In this document: positions 32,401 to 44,110 of the stretch, piece after piece
Position numbering within the stretch: position 1 is the first letter of the stretch
Layout of the letters: every line of letters begins with the position of its first letter
Source of the DNA: Lottia gigantea
Taxonomy: Eukaryota; Mollusca; Gastropoda; Lottiidae
NCBI RefSeq assembly: GCF_000327385.1
Contig: NW_008708133.1
Location: 360,588 to 424,587 of the forward strand
Direction: 5' to 3'
Length of the DNA: 64,000 nt
The notes under the pieces: model-generated
Seen by the model: only the letters and a program-made list of their open reading frames with translations
Told to the model about the DNA's origin: nothing
Database searches by the model: none
Position numbers and translations under genes: made by a program

Positions 32401-32729
32401 AATAGTTTGCTTAATTCGACACCAAAAAATAAGGAAATCTTTAAGCAATATAGAACTTCACAATCACAACCAGACATTCATTAGTCAAAATAGGTTCCGA
32501 TGAAAACGGGAAGTGTCATCCGGATGATAAAGTGGTAGTCTGTGCTGGTTCATTGCCTATTTCAAAATAATTACTTAAAGTTTTATAGAATGCCAATTCT
32601 GAAAAAATTTTAAAAATCAGATTGTGTTATAAATAGGTAAAAGGAAAGCATGTTGTTAAAATTCAAATCATGATCATATTAGTATTATTCAAGTTTTGAT
32701 GAAAACACTATTGCTTGCTGATTCCACTT
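32401..32729. other. No gene or clear repeat
   Basis: AT-rich interval between the HINE-B fragment and the minisatellite. Nothing recognised. Confidence 0.4.
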
Positions 32730-33795
32730 TCAACTCTATTGCACCTGACTTCACTTTTATAGCACGATTATTTGCTCGGTTCAGTGCAAACTCTATTTCT
32801 CTGTTTTTCTAGCTGTTTTCACTGTTGACACTATTGCTTACTGATTTCACTGTCAACACTTGCTTGCTGATTTCACTGTCAACACTATTGCTTGCTGATT
32901 TAACTGTCAACACTATTCCTTACTGATTTCACTGTCAACACTTGCTTGCTGATTTCGCTGTCAACACTATTGCTTGCTGATTTCACTGTCAACACTATTC
33001 CTTACTGATTTCACTGTCAACACTATTGCTTGCTGATTTAACTGTCAACACTATTCCTTACTGATTTCACTGTCAACACTTGCTTGCTGATTTCGCTGTC
33101 AACACTATTCTTTGCTGATTTCACTGTCAACACTATTGCTTGCTAATTTCACAGTCAACACTATTGTCTACTAATTTCACTGTCAACACTATTGCTTGCT
33201 GATTTCACTGTCAACACTATTGCCTACTAATTTCACTGTCAACACTATTGCTTACTAATTTCACTGTCAACACTATTCCTTGCTGATTTCACTGTCAACA
33301 CTATTGCTTGCTAATTTCACTGTCAACACTATTGCTTACTAATTTCACTGTCAACACTATTCCTTGCTGATTTCACTGTCAACACTATTCCTTGCTGATT
33401 TCACTGTCAACACTATTGCCTACTAATTTCACTGTCAACACTATTGCTTACTAATTTCACTGTCAACACTATTGCTTACTAATTTCACTGTCAACACTAT
33501 TGCTTGCTAATTTCACTGTCAACACTATTGCTTGCTGATTTCACTCTCAACACTATTGCTTACTAATTTCACTGTCAACACTATTGCTTACTAATTTCAC
33601 TGTCAACACTATTGCTTGCTAATTTCACTGTCAACACTATTGCTTGCTGATTTCACTGTCAACACTATTGCTTGCTCTTTTCACTGTCAACACTATTGCT
33701 AGCTGATTTCATTGTCAACACTATTGCTTGCTGTTTTCAATGGTGACACTATTGCTTACTGATTTCACTGTCAACACTATTGCTTGCTGTTTTGT
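32730..33795 (+). repeat. 28-bp minisatellite, about 35 copies
   Basis: The unit is CTGATTTCACTGTC followed by AACACTATTGCTTG. It is best conserved from about 32815 to 33795, with degenerate copies from 32730. Variant positions (CTGATTT/CTAATTT, TTGCTT/TTCCTT, and 25-bp copies missing ATT) recur in a higher-order pattern. There is no spacer diversity, so this is not CRISPR-like. Confidence 0.9.
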
Positions 33796-34330
33796 AGTTA
33801 ATAGTGACTGTAGATAAAGGTTAGTGTTGAAAGATGGTGATATGGTAGTTAATAGTGACTGTAGATAAAGGTTAGTGTTGAAAGATGGTAATATGGTAGT
33901 TAATAGTGACTGTAGATAAGGTGAGTGATGGAAGATGGTAATATGGTAGTTAATAGTGTCTGTAGATAAAGGTGAGTGATGGAAGATGGTAATATGGTAG
34001 TTAATAGTGACTGTAGATAAAGGTGAGTGATGGAAGATGGTAATATGGTAGTTAATAGTGACTGTAGATAAAGGTTAGTGATTGTATGATATCAGTTGGT
34101 AGTTAATAGTGACTGTATAATGATAAATGATGGTGGTTTGGTTGTTAATGATGATAGTAGATAAAAATAAGTGATGGTAGATGATAATTTGGTAGTTAAT
34201 GGTTACTGAAGATAAAAATAAGTGATAGAATATGACAAGTTGGTGTTTATTGGTTATTGATTGTAGATGGTGATATGGTTTTTAAATGGTGTTTTATATA
34301 CATGTTATGGTAAGTGGTGATAATGATATT
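33796..34330 (+). repeat. 51-bp minisatellite, about six good copies with a decaying tail
   Basis: The unit runs GTAGTTAATAGTGACTGTAG, ATAAAGGTTAGTGTTGAAAG, ATGGTGATATG. It starts at the very end of the 28-bp array. Copies are regular to about 34095 and degenerate to about 34330. Confidence 0.88.
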
Positions 34331-35040
34331 TGAACTCACTGATGGCATTAGATAAAATAAAGTTAATAAAGAAATTTAATGTGCTAAATTACAAATCAAT
34401 TTTTCCATCTAAATTGTTTCAAGTTATTTAAGAGTGTCCAGTCCCTTTAATTGATACAATTTAATTATTTCGGCTACAAATGAACCAACAACTTAGCAGT
34501 AAGCATAAAACCAGGCCAGATTACATTTGGCATGCATGCACTCAAAAGCCTCTGTCTCTGGATTTTGAAAGTTGGCTTAATTCTTTTTATTGATTTTACA
34601 TTTCAGTAATGTCTTCAAGATTACAGGAGACAATATTGATCAACTAAAAGAGGAAATTATTGCTTACCAATAATAAAGAACTGTTCATAGTGGTGGAAAT
34701 ATGTGGACAGTGAAACAATAATAGTTTGGACAAATGAAGCTTAATAGATTTAATCAAATAAATTTCTGCTAATCTGTCAGATCAGTCTGTCAAATGTGTT
34801 GCATTTTCTTCACTTGCAGCTGGTGGCCTTGGAAATGGTTCTCTTAATTGTTCATTATATTAAAGTTATTGTGCATATTGGGTGTACATCTTAGAATATT
34901 TATAGATTTTCAATGTGAAGCAAATGAAAATTTTTAAAAGTTACTGTTATAATAATTGTTAGATAAGATTGTATATAAATATTTAATGAATGTGTTGTTT
35001 CGTTTTAAAATCCTATGTTTAATATGGTTCAAAACTCCAT
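34331..35040. other. 700 bp without recognised content
   Basis: AT-rich, with no significant open frame and no clear repeat. Confidence 0.4.
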
Positions 35041-36500
35041 CCGATAAGTAGTTTTTGGAGAGACGGCCTATGCCCAACCTAAATAATCTCCATGATATAG
35101 TCTGATCAGTTCCATGTAAAACAGTCGTTTCCGCACAACATTCATTTTTTGCATAGATAAAGTCGGATTATAAGTAAGGTCTACCCTGTCGGTATATGCA
35201 CATTTCCAATTTTTTACGCATTTTCACTCTGGAATTATGCCTATAATGGGTTTGGGTGAAATGTTAAGAAGTTTTGAGGGTTTGACACCCCTCCCCTAGC
35301 CCATTTAACCCCAAATACGTCATATAATACTCAGAAATGTCGGAGTTATCTCCAAAAAATTGCCCCTTTTCGGACCCCATTGGATTCTAGGCGCTGAAAC
35401 TTTTCCAGGTGATAGTCAGATATACTCTCCAACTTTCCTGCAAATTTCGACTCGATCGGTTGAGGGGTCCATTTTTGGCATCCGTTTCCGCACAAAATTG
35501 AATTTATGCATAGATAAAGTTGGATTATAAGTAAGGTCGACCCTGTCGGCATATGCACATTTCCAATTTTTTACGTATTTTCATCAAACTCTGGAATTAC
35601 ACATAAAACTTGCTTGGGTTAAATGTTAAGAAGTTTTTAGGGTTAGAAAAGGGTTTAACACGCCTCCCCTAGCCCATTTAACCCCAAATACGTCATGTGA
35701 TACGCAGAAAATGTCGGAGTGATCTCCAAAAAAATGCTCCTTTTCGGGCCCCATTGGATTCTAGGCGCTGAAACTTTTCCAGGTGATAGTCAGATATACT
35801 CTGCAACTTTCCTGCAAATTTTGACTCGATCGGTTCAAGGGTCCATTTTTGGCATCCGTTTCCGCACAAAATTGAATTTATGCATAGATAAAGTTGGATT
35901 ATAAGTAAGGTCGACCCTGTCGGCATATGCACATTTCCAATTTGTACGCATTTTCGTCAAACTCTGGAATTACACGTATAATGGGTTTAGGTGAAATGTT
36001 AAGAAGTTTTGAGGGTTAGAAAAGGGTCGGACACCCCACCCTTAGCCCATTTAACCCCAAATACGTCATGTGATACGCAGAAAATGTCTGAGTGATCTCC
36101 AAAAAATTGCCCCTTTTAGGGCCCCATTGGATTCTAGGCGCTGAAATATTTCTTGGTGATAGTCAGATATACTCTCGAACTTTCCTGCAAATTTCGATTC
36201 GATCAGTTGAGAGGTCCATTTTTGGCATCCGTTTCCGCACAAAATTCAATTTTTGCATAGATAAAGTCGGATTATAAGTAAGGTCGACCCTGTCGGCATA
36301 TGCACATTTCCAATTGTGTACGCATTTTCGTCAAACTTAAATGTTAAGAAGTTTTGCCCCTTTTCGGGCTCCATTGCATCTTAGGCGCTGAAATATTTCC
36401 TTTTATATAGTCAGATATACTCTGCAACTTTCCTGCAAATTTCGACTCGATCACTTGAAGGGTCTATTTATTTGCATCCGTTTTTGCACAAAAAAAAAAT
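35041..36500. repeat. Tandem repeat with a unit of about 360-370 bp, four copies plus a partial one
   Basis: CATAGATAAAGT recurs near 35151, 35511, 35884 and 36256. Each unit also holds ATGCACATTTCCAATT, CCCATTTAACCCCAAATACG, CCCCATTGGATTCTAGGCGC and CATCCGTTTCCGCACAAAAT. The last, partial unit decays by 36500. Minus-strand open frames of 70-79 codons recur in phase with the unit and are by-products of it. Confidence 0.88.
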
Positions 36501-36600
36501 CATGCATCAATCAAGTCTGTTGACCTAATTAACATAATATCCTTATTATGAGACCCGAAAAGAATTACTTTATTGATTTTTTGTCAAAATCCCAATTGTT

Positions 36601-39128
36601 TCTCCGTCACACGTCAGTACGTCAGTCAACACGTCAAACACGTCACACGTCGATGCTACCTTATAAAATCAAGAATCATATTATTTTTAGTCACAAAACG
36701 AAATAAAAACGATATTTTGAAAATGGACACGTCAATGATACCTAACAAAATACAGAATTTCAATATATTTCAACGAAAAACGAAAGATCATTTAGAAAAT
36801 TCTGTTATGAAAACAAACACGTCGGTAAACACGTCAAAAAAGTAGGAATTGCCAATATTGTTCTTTCTTTACAGAGTTTTTATAAAAAACGCATTAACAA
36901 TAGGAACTTTCTCAAAGGGCTGCTTTTTTGGAAAACTCAAGATCTGTGTGGCATCGGGTATTCTAGAAAGGTTAAGTGTGCGTCAATACGTCTGGGCCGA
37001 AATTTCATCACACGGTCGAAACATCGTCAGTAAACAAATCAAAGAACTCGTCTGCGTCACACGTCAATACGTCAGTACACACGTCAGACGCGTCAAATAA
37101 ATGAAAAAACGTCAAACGCGTCAAAGAACTGTTATCCCTCACAAGTCAGTCCGTCAGTAAAGAAAAGTTAATCAAACTATGTGAACTCTCTTAAAATACC
37201 ACATTTTAGACAGACTCAATCGCAAAGTGGCCTCAGGTGTTCCAGAAAGTGTAAACATGCCTTAAAATGCTTAGGCCGAGTTTTAAACACACCTCATTAG
37301 GTAAAAACTTCAATCCGTCAGTAAACACGTCAAAGAACTGGTCTTCGTCACACGTCAATACGTCAGTACACACGTCAGACGCGTCAAAGAGATGAAAACA
37401 CGTCAGACGCGTCAAAGAACTGTTATTCCACACAAGTCAGTCCGTCAGTAAAGGAACGTTAATCAAACTATGTGAACTCTCTTAAAATACCACATTTTTG
37501 ACAGACTCAATCGCAAAGTGGCCTCAGGTGTTCCAGAAAATGTAAGTATTCCTTAAAACGTTTAAGTCGAGTTTTAAACACACTCCAGTAGGTTAAGACT
37601 CAAATCCGTCAGTAAACACGTCAAAGAACTGGTCTTCGTCACACGTCAATACGTCAGTACACACGTCAGACGCGTCAAAGAAATGAAAACACGTCAGACG
37701 CGTCAAAGAACTGTTATTCATTACAAGTCAGTCCGTCAGTAAAGAAAAGTTAATCAAACTATGTGAACTCTCTTAAAATACCACATTTTAGACAGACTCA
37801 ATCGCAAAGTGGCCTCAGGTGTTCCAGAAAGTGTAAACATGCCTTAAAACGCTTAGGTCGAGTTTTAAACACACCTCATTACGTGAAAACTTCAATCCGT
37901 CAGTAAACACGTCCAAGAACTGGTCTTCGTCACACGTCAATACGTCAGTACACACGTCAGACGCGTCAAAGAGATGAAAACACGTCAGACGCGTCAAAGA
38001 ACTCTTATTCCTCACAAGTCAGTCCGTCAGTAAAGAAGAGTTAATCAAACTATGTGAACCCTCTTAAAATACCACACTTTAGACAGACTCAATCGCAAAG
38101 TGGTCTCAGGTGTTCCAGAAAGTGTAAACATGCGTTAAAACGCTTAGGTCGAGTTTTAAACATACCTCATTACGTGAAAACTTCAATCCGTCAGTAAACA
38201 CGTCAAAGAACTGGTCTTCGTCACACGTCAATACGTCAATACGTCAGTACACACGTCAGACGCGTCAAAGAAATGAAAACACGTCAGACGCGTCAAAGAG
38301 CTGTTATCCCTCTCAAGTCATTCCGTCAGTAAAGAAAAGTTAATCAAACTATGTGAACTCTCTTAAAATACCACATTTTTGACAGACTCAATCGCAAAGT
38401 GACTTCAGGTGTTCCAGAAAGTGTTAGCATGCCTTAGAACGTTAATGTTGACTTTTAAACACACCTCAGTTGGTTCAGACTCAAATCCGTCAGTAAACAC
38501 GCCAAAGAACTGGTCTTCGTTACACGTCAATACGTCAGTTCACACGTCAGTACACACGTCAGACGCGTCAAAGAGATGAAAACACGTCAGACGCGTCAAA
38601 GAACTGTTATTCCTCTCAAGTGATTCCGTCAGTAAAGAAAAGTTAATCAAACTATGTGAACTCTCTTAAAATACCACATTTTTGACAGACTCAATCGCAA
38701 AGTGGCCTCAGGTGTTCTAGAATGTGTAAGTATGCCTTAAAACGTTTAGGTCGAGTTTTAAACACACTCCAGTAGGTTAAGACTCAAAACCGTCTGTAAA
38801 CACGTCAAAGAACTGGTCTTCGTCACACGTCAATACGTCAGTACACACGTCAGTAGGTAAAAACTCCCTTTCGTCAGTAAACACGTCAAAGAACTGATCT
38901 TACTCACACGTCAATACGTCAGTACACACGCCAGACGCGTCAAAGAAATGAAAACACGTTAGATGCGTCAAAGAGCTGTTATTCCTCGGAAGTCAGTCCG
39001 TCAGTAAAGAAAAGTTAATCAACTATGCTCTCTTAAAATACTGCCTTTTTGACAAGCTTAACCGGAAAGTGGCCCCAGGTGTTCCAGAAGGTTTAAGCAT
39101 GCCTTTATACGTTTAGTTTGAGTATTTG
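36601..39128 (+). repeat. Left arm of the MULE: tandem array of about eight 290-300 bp units rich in CGTCA
   Basis: GGCCTCAGGTGTTCCAGAAA-type anchors recur near 37229, 37521, 37811, 38101, 38401, 38703 and 39071. Each unit carries clusters such as CACACGTCAATACGTCAGTA, CACACGTCAGACGCGTCAAA and AAACACGTCAAAGAACTGG. The first 350 bp differ from the regular unit. Small open frames repeat with the unit and are not genes. Confidence 0.9.
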
Positions 39129-39149
39129 TGGCATGATTGACGCATTGGC

Positions 39150-39614
39150 TTTTTTTTACCTGTTGATCGTGTGAAAGATGGAATGCTCTATCTAAGAACT
39201 ACTGTTTCCGATGAACTGACAGACTTCTTGGACTATGTTGATAATACATATGTGTCTGATGGATTTCGTGCTATACAGCCCCCCTGTTATTGTTCCAGGA
39301 GGTCCTCTTCCCCCAATAAGAATGAGTAGGCGACCAGCTCTTTTTCCTCCCGAGCAATGGAATGTACATCTGGCCACCTTAGATAAAGAAAGTCGTACCA
39401 ACAACTTTTGTGAAGGGTGGAATTAGTTGGTCACAGTCATCCTGGTATCTGGACTGTGATCGACAACATTCGGAAAGATGCATGTCTCGTAGCAACTGCT
39501 TTCTATCAAGATGTTAGGGTGAACTACCATCCAAACGCACCAAACGCTCTACCCAGCAATTGCAGGTCCGTCTTTATAGTTCACTATTTAGCATTTAGCA
39601 GCTATCCAGAGTAG
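39150..39614 (+). pseudogene. MULE (FLYWCH-type) transposase C-terminal remnant
   Basis: Plus-strand pieces read LPVDRVKDGMLYLRTTVSDE and LDYVDNTYVSDG (39155-39285), then in another frame ALFPPEQWNVHLATLDKESR and TNNFCEGWN (39330-39423). After a shift comes LVGHSHPGIWTVIDNIRKDA (39420-39480). The combination FPxExWN, RTNNxxEGW, then VGxxHPxIW is the C-terminal signature of Mutator-like transposases found with FLYWCH domains in animals. The catalytic DDE core upstream is missing and two frame changes are present, so it is dead. It sits exactly between the inverted arms. Confidence 0.75.
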
Positions 39615-39974
39615 TAATCCATTACAATAGTGACACTACTTATTTTCCTGTTATCCTAGGTGTAAGGTTTAAAATTTTAGTAACCTTTCAAATTTTTTTC
39701 TTCTGCTTAATTTACCTGCATTTTACACCCTATAATTCCTAATCACTACCGATTGGACTAGAAAATTAGTCAAAAGTATGACCAATTACGAATCTTTCTT
39801 CATGAGTTATTAAATTGCCCTTGTACAAAACCTTATATGTCATTAAGCCGACAAACATCAAAGTCCTAATTACTGTGCTTAACTTAAAACATGTATTACC
39901 TTTATTACTTTATGACATTCAGAATACCCACAATCTTAAGTTAACTTTGTTGGCTACTTCTACTACTGAAGTGT
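39615..39974. other. MULE central non-coding spacer
   Basis: AT-rich sequence between the transposase remnant and the right arm, probably the 3' untranslated part of the transposase gene. No other feature. Confidence 0.5.
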
Positions 39975-42900
39975 GATGAATACTCAAACTAAAGGCATGC
40001 TTAAACCTTCTTGAACACCTGAGGCCAATTTGCGATTGATGGTATTTTAAGAGAGTTCACATAGTTTGATTAACTTTTCTTTACTGACGGACTGACCTGA
40101 GAGGGATAACAGTTCTTTGACGCGTTTGGCGTGTTTTTATTTCTTTGACGCGTCTGACGTGTTTTTATTTCGTTGACGCGTCTGACGTGTGTACTGACGT
40201 ATTGACGTGTGACGAAGACCAGTTCTTTGACGTGTTTACTGACGGATTTGAGTTTTAACCTACTGAGGTGTGTTTAAAACTCGACCTAAACGTTTTAAGG
40301 CATGCTTACACTTTCTGGAACACCTGTGGCCAATTTTCGATTGAGTCTGTAAAAGAAACAGTCTTTAAAGAGAGTTTACATAGTTTAAGTATGACATGTG
40401 ACGAAGACCAGTTCTTTGACGTATTTACTAACGTACTAATGTTTTTACCTACTGAGGTGTGTTTAAAACTCGACATGTACGTTTTAAGGCATGCTTACAC
40501 TTTCTGGAACACCTGAGGCCACTTTGCGATTGAGTCTGTCAACAATTAAGGCAGTTGTTTTAAGAGAGTTCAAATAGTTTTAAAAACTTTTCCTGACTGA
40601 CTGACTGAAGTATAACAGTTCTTTGACGCGTCTGACGTGTGTACTGACGTATTGACGTGTGACGAAGACCAGTTCTTTGACGTGTATACTGACGGTTTTG
40701 AGTCTTTACCTACTGGAATGTGTTTAAAACTCGACCTAAACGTTTTAAGGCATACTTACACTTTCTGGAACACCCGAGGCCACTTTGTGATTGAGTCTGT
40801 CAAGAATGTGGTATTTTAAGAGAGTTCACATAGTTTAATTAACTTTCCTTTACTGACGGACTGATTTGTGAGGATAACAGTTCTTTGACGCGTCTGACGT
40901 GTTTTCATCTCTTTGACGCGTCTGACGTGTGCACTGACGTATTGACGTGTGACGAAGACCAGTTCTTTGACGTGTTTACTGACGGATTTGAGTCTTAACC
41001 TAGTAGAGTGTGTTTAACACTCGACCCAAACGTTTTAAGGCTTACTGACACTTTCTGGAACACCTGAGACCACTTTGCGATTGAGTCTGTCAAACATGTG
41101 GCATTTTATGATGGTTCACATAGTTTGATTAACTTTTCTTTAATGACGGACTGACTTGCTGACTTGTGATGAATAACAGTTCTTTGACACGTCTGACGTG
41201 TTTTCATCTCTTTGACGCGTCTGACGTGTGTACTGACGTATTGACGTGTGACGAAGACCAGTTCTTTGACGTGTTTACTGACGGATTTGAGTCAAAAAAA
41301 AATCGACCTAAACGTTTTAATGCATGCTTACACTTTTTGGAACACCTGGGGCCACTTTGCGATTGAGTCTGTCAAAAATGTGGTATTTTAAGAGAGTTCA
41401 CATAGTTTGATTAACTTTCCTTTACTGACGGACTGACTTGTGAGGATAACAGTTCTTTGACGCGTCTGACGTGTTTTCATCTCTTTGACGCGTCTGACGT
41501 GTGCACTGACGTATTGACGTGTGACGAAGACCAGTTCTTTGACGTGTTTACTGACGGATTTGAGTCTTAACCTAGTAGAGTGTGTTTAACACTCGACCCA
41601 AACGTTTTAAGGCTTACTGACACTTTCTGGAACACCTGAGGCCACTTTGCGATTGAGTCTGTCAAAAATGTGGCATTTTATGATGGTTCACATAGTTTGA
41701 TAAACTTTTCTTTAATGACGGACTGACTTGTGATGAATAACAGTTCTTTGACGCGTCTGACGTGTTTTCATCTCTTTGACGCGTCTGACGTGTGTACTGA
41801 CGTATTGACGTGCGACGAAGACCAGTTCTTTGACGTGTTTACTGACGGATTTGAGTCAAAAAAAACTCGACCTAAACGTTTTAATGCATGCTTACACTTT
41901 TTGGAACACCTGAGGCCACTTTGCGATTGAGTCTGTCAAAAATGTGGTATTGTAAGAGAGTTCACATAGTTTGATTAACTTTTCTTTACTGACGGACTGA
42001 CTTGTGTGGAATAACAGTTCTTTGACGCGTCTGACGTGTTTTCATCTCTTTGACGCGTCTGACGCGTGTACTGACGTATTGACGTGTGACGAAGACCAGT
42101 TCTTTGACGTGTTTACTGACGGATTGAAGTTTTTACCTAATGAGGTGTGTTTCAAACTCGACCTAAGCGTTTTAAGGCATGTTTACACTTTCTGGAACAC
42201 CTGAGGCCACTTTGCGATTGAGTCTGTCAGAAACGTGGTATTTTAAGAGAGTTCACTTAGTTTGGTTAACTTTTCTTTACTGACGGACTAACTTGTGAGG
42301 AATAACAGTTCTTTGACACGTCTAGCTGTTTTGTGAACTGACGTATCAACGTGTGACGAAAACCAGTTCTTTGACGTATTTACTGACGTACAGATGTTTT
42401 TACCTACTGAGATGTGTTTAAAACTCGACCTAAACGTTTTAAGGCATGGTTACACTTTCCGGAACACCTGAGGCCACTTTGCGATTGTGTTTGCCAACAA
42501 TTAAGGCAGTTGTTTTGAGAGAGTTCACATAGTTATTTTATTTTTTATTTATTGACGGACTTGAGTTTTTTACCTACTGAAGTGTGTTTAAACTCGACCT
42601 AAATGCCTTAGGGGACGATTACACTTTCCGGAACACCTGAGGCCACTTCGCGATTGAGTCTGCCAACAATTAAGGCAGTTGTTTTGAGAGAGTTCACATA
42701 GTTATCTTATTTTTCATGTACCGACGGATTGATTTGTGAGGAATAACAGTTCTTTGACGCGTTTTCATATCTTTGGCATGCTTACACTTTCTGGAACACT
42801 TTATCCCAGTTTGCGATTGAGTCTGTCAACCAGGCAGTTGTTTTAAACCCCATTATAAATCATTGAGAAAATATTCTTTTTCTCTTTATAAGTAATAATT

Positions 42901-43129
42901 CTTAATTTGTACGCGGCACTAATTGAATTGAAATGACTGTAAAGAATGGCGATTTGTTTTGCAAATTTCTTGAAATTTCGTTTTTGGATGTAGTAGTTTT
43001 TATAAACATAAGTTATAAGTTTGTAAGGTAGCATCGACGTATTGACGTGTCTGGCGTGTTTACTGACGTGTTTGACGTATATACTGACGGGTCTGACGTG
43101 TTTACTGACGTACTGACGTGTGACGGAGA
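39975..43129 (-). repeat. Right arm of the MULE: inverted tandem array of about eleven units
   Basis: Complementary to the left arm. CACCTGAGGCCACTTTGCGA-type anchors recur near 40015, 40322, 40511, 40772, 41061, 41345, 41632, 41908, 42198, 42466 and 42636. Units hold TTGACGCGTCTGACGTGT, TGACGTATTGACGTGTGACG and CAGTTCTTTGACGTGTTTAC. Two 560-bp blocks (around 40860-41400 and 41420-41940) are nearly the same, showing local duplication of a two-unit block. Units near 42300-42830 are shorter and more degraded. Confidence 0.9.
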
Positions 43130-43146
43130 CCTTACTCCAAAATCCC

Positions 43147-43640
43147 CCTCCACTCTCACTCTCTTGACCACGTGATCCGTGATTGACAGTCATTTCACTC
43201 ACTACTATTTTATACTAGCTACGATTAAGAATTTATCATCTAGAACTCGTAGAAGTATATGTTCATTGCAGTCTGGTTGTCAGAGACTAGCTTCTGGGGA
43301 AATCCTTCGAGCTATAAATAGGTTGATTATGTCATAATGTAAATCTCCAGTTTCTGAGATTAAAATAGTACAAAGAATGATTTCCTGCAAGAAGACAGAC
43401 TCTCTCACTCTTTTATCCATTATTCTTTCAGGTTTGTCCTGCCAGCAAAAAATTGTTCGTAGCTTGTAATTCAACTTTCAAGACTTTTCTCCTTACTAAG
43501 TAAAAGGTGAGTTATAAAGTTTAAATTTTGAATGCGAGTGATAGGCCCAGTTCAATCGAGACAATCGACTATTCACATCCACAAACTCCGAATGATGATT
43601 TTTGATACCTAGTCACATAGGTGAGGGCTAGGGACGTCAA
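43147..43640. other. No gene recognised
   Basis: Includes a 64-codon minus-strand open frame (43280-43474) without any known motif. I do not call it. Confidence 0.4.
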
Positions 43641-44110
43641 TTTGTATGTCAGACAGGAATGTTTTTTTTTTCTCTATTTAAGAATCCATGCATATACTCA
43701 TGGAAATGTGAATGTATATTGCAGTCATTAATATTAATGAGATCTTGGTCAAGTTCGAATTTGATGTTTTCTAGATGAACATTTCTTGAGTTATTTCCCT
43801 TCCAAGTCTTCAAAATTGTTCATGTGTAAAATAGAGACAGTTTTTATGTGATTTTTATGAAATTTGGTGTGATCATTTATGTTGATAAATGAATGAAGTG
43901 AACTGAATGGAGTTATACGTGCTATTTATTTATATTGATGATTGGTCAAGACGGAATTTGACGATTTCTTGCTTAACAATTTTTAAGTTATTGCCCTTGA
44001 CACTAGAGCTGTGTGATTTAATAATTATATGTATTTGGGTTATTCACCTTGATTTAAACAATGTTATGGAAAAACTCAGTCACTCAACACTGTATCATCA
44101 TTTCTGCCAG
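43641..44110 (+). repeat. Degraded HINE-A copy
   Basis: Phrases GAGATCTTGGTCAAGTTCG, AATTTGGTGTGATCATTTAT and TTATTGCCCTTGACACTAGAG, then GCTGTGTGATTTAATAATT and TTTCTGCCAGCAGG, follow the family order with much decay. Confidence 0.6.

Larger units (their letters stand above)
36594..43137 (+). mobile_element. Mutator-like (MULE) DNA transposon with giant inverted tandem-array arms
   Basis: Both outer ends carry TCTCCGTCACACGTCAGTAC (36601 on plus, 43129 on minus). A left arm (36601-39128) and a right arm (39975-43129) are inverted copies of the same roughly 280-300 bp tandem unit. Between them lies the C-terminal part of a FLYWCH/MULE-type transposase. CAAAATCCC occurs just outside each end (36585-36593 and 43138-43146), a 9-bp candidate target duplication, as expected for Mutator-like elements. 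The outermost 7-8 bases of the two ends do not match each other, which is a caveat. The transposase is incomplete, so this copy is non-autonomous. Confidence 0.72.

Noticed and set aside
32730-33795. CRISPR-like array
   Set aside because: The 28-bp units follow each other with no spacers, and the genome is eukaryotic. It is a minisatellite.
35346-35932. Minus-strand open frames of 70 and 79 codons in the 360-bp tandem repeat as genes
   Set aside because: Phased with the repeat unit and lost in other copies. Noted only as a finding about the repeat.
39150-39614. Host FLYWCH gene exon
   Set aside because: Frame changes, a missing catalytic core and its place between the inverted arms make a transposase remnant far more likely.
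41166-42204. Repeated 60-66 codon open frames (SSLTRLTCFHLFDASD-type) in the right MULE arm, and similar ones at 37233-38015
   Set aside because: They recur in step with the 280-300 bp tandem unit and have no start context, domain or independent conservation. They are by-products of the array.
43280-43474. 64-codon minus-strand open frame, and 44517-44705
   Set aside because: No motif, no splice context and no conservation evidence.
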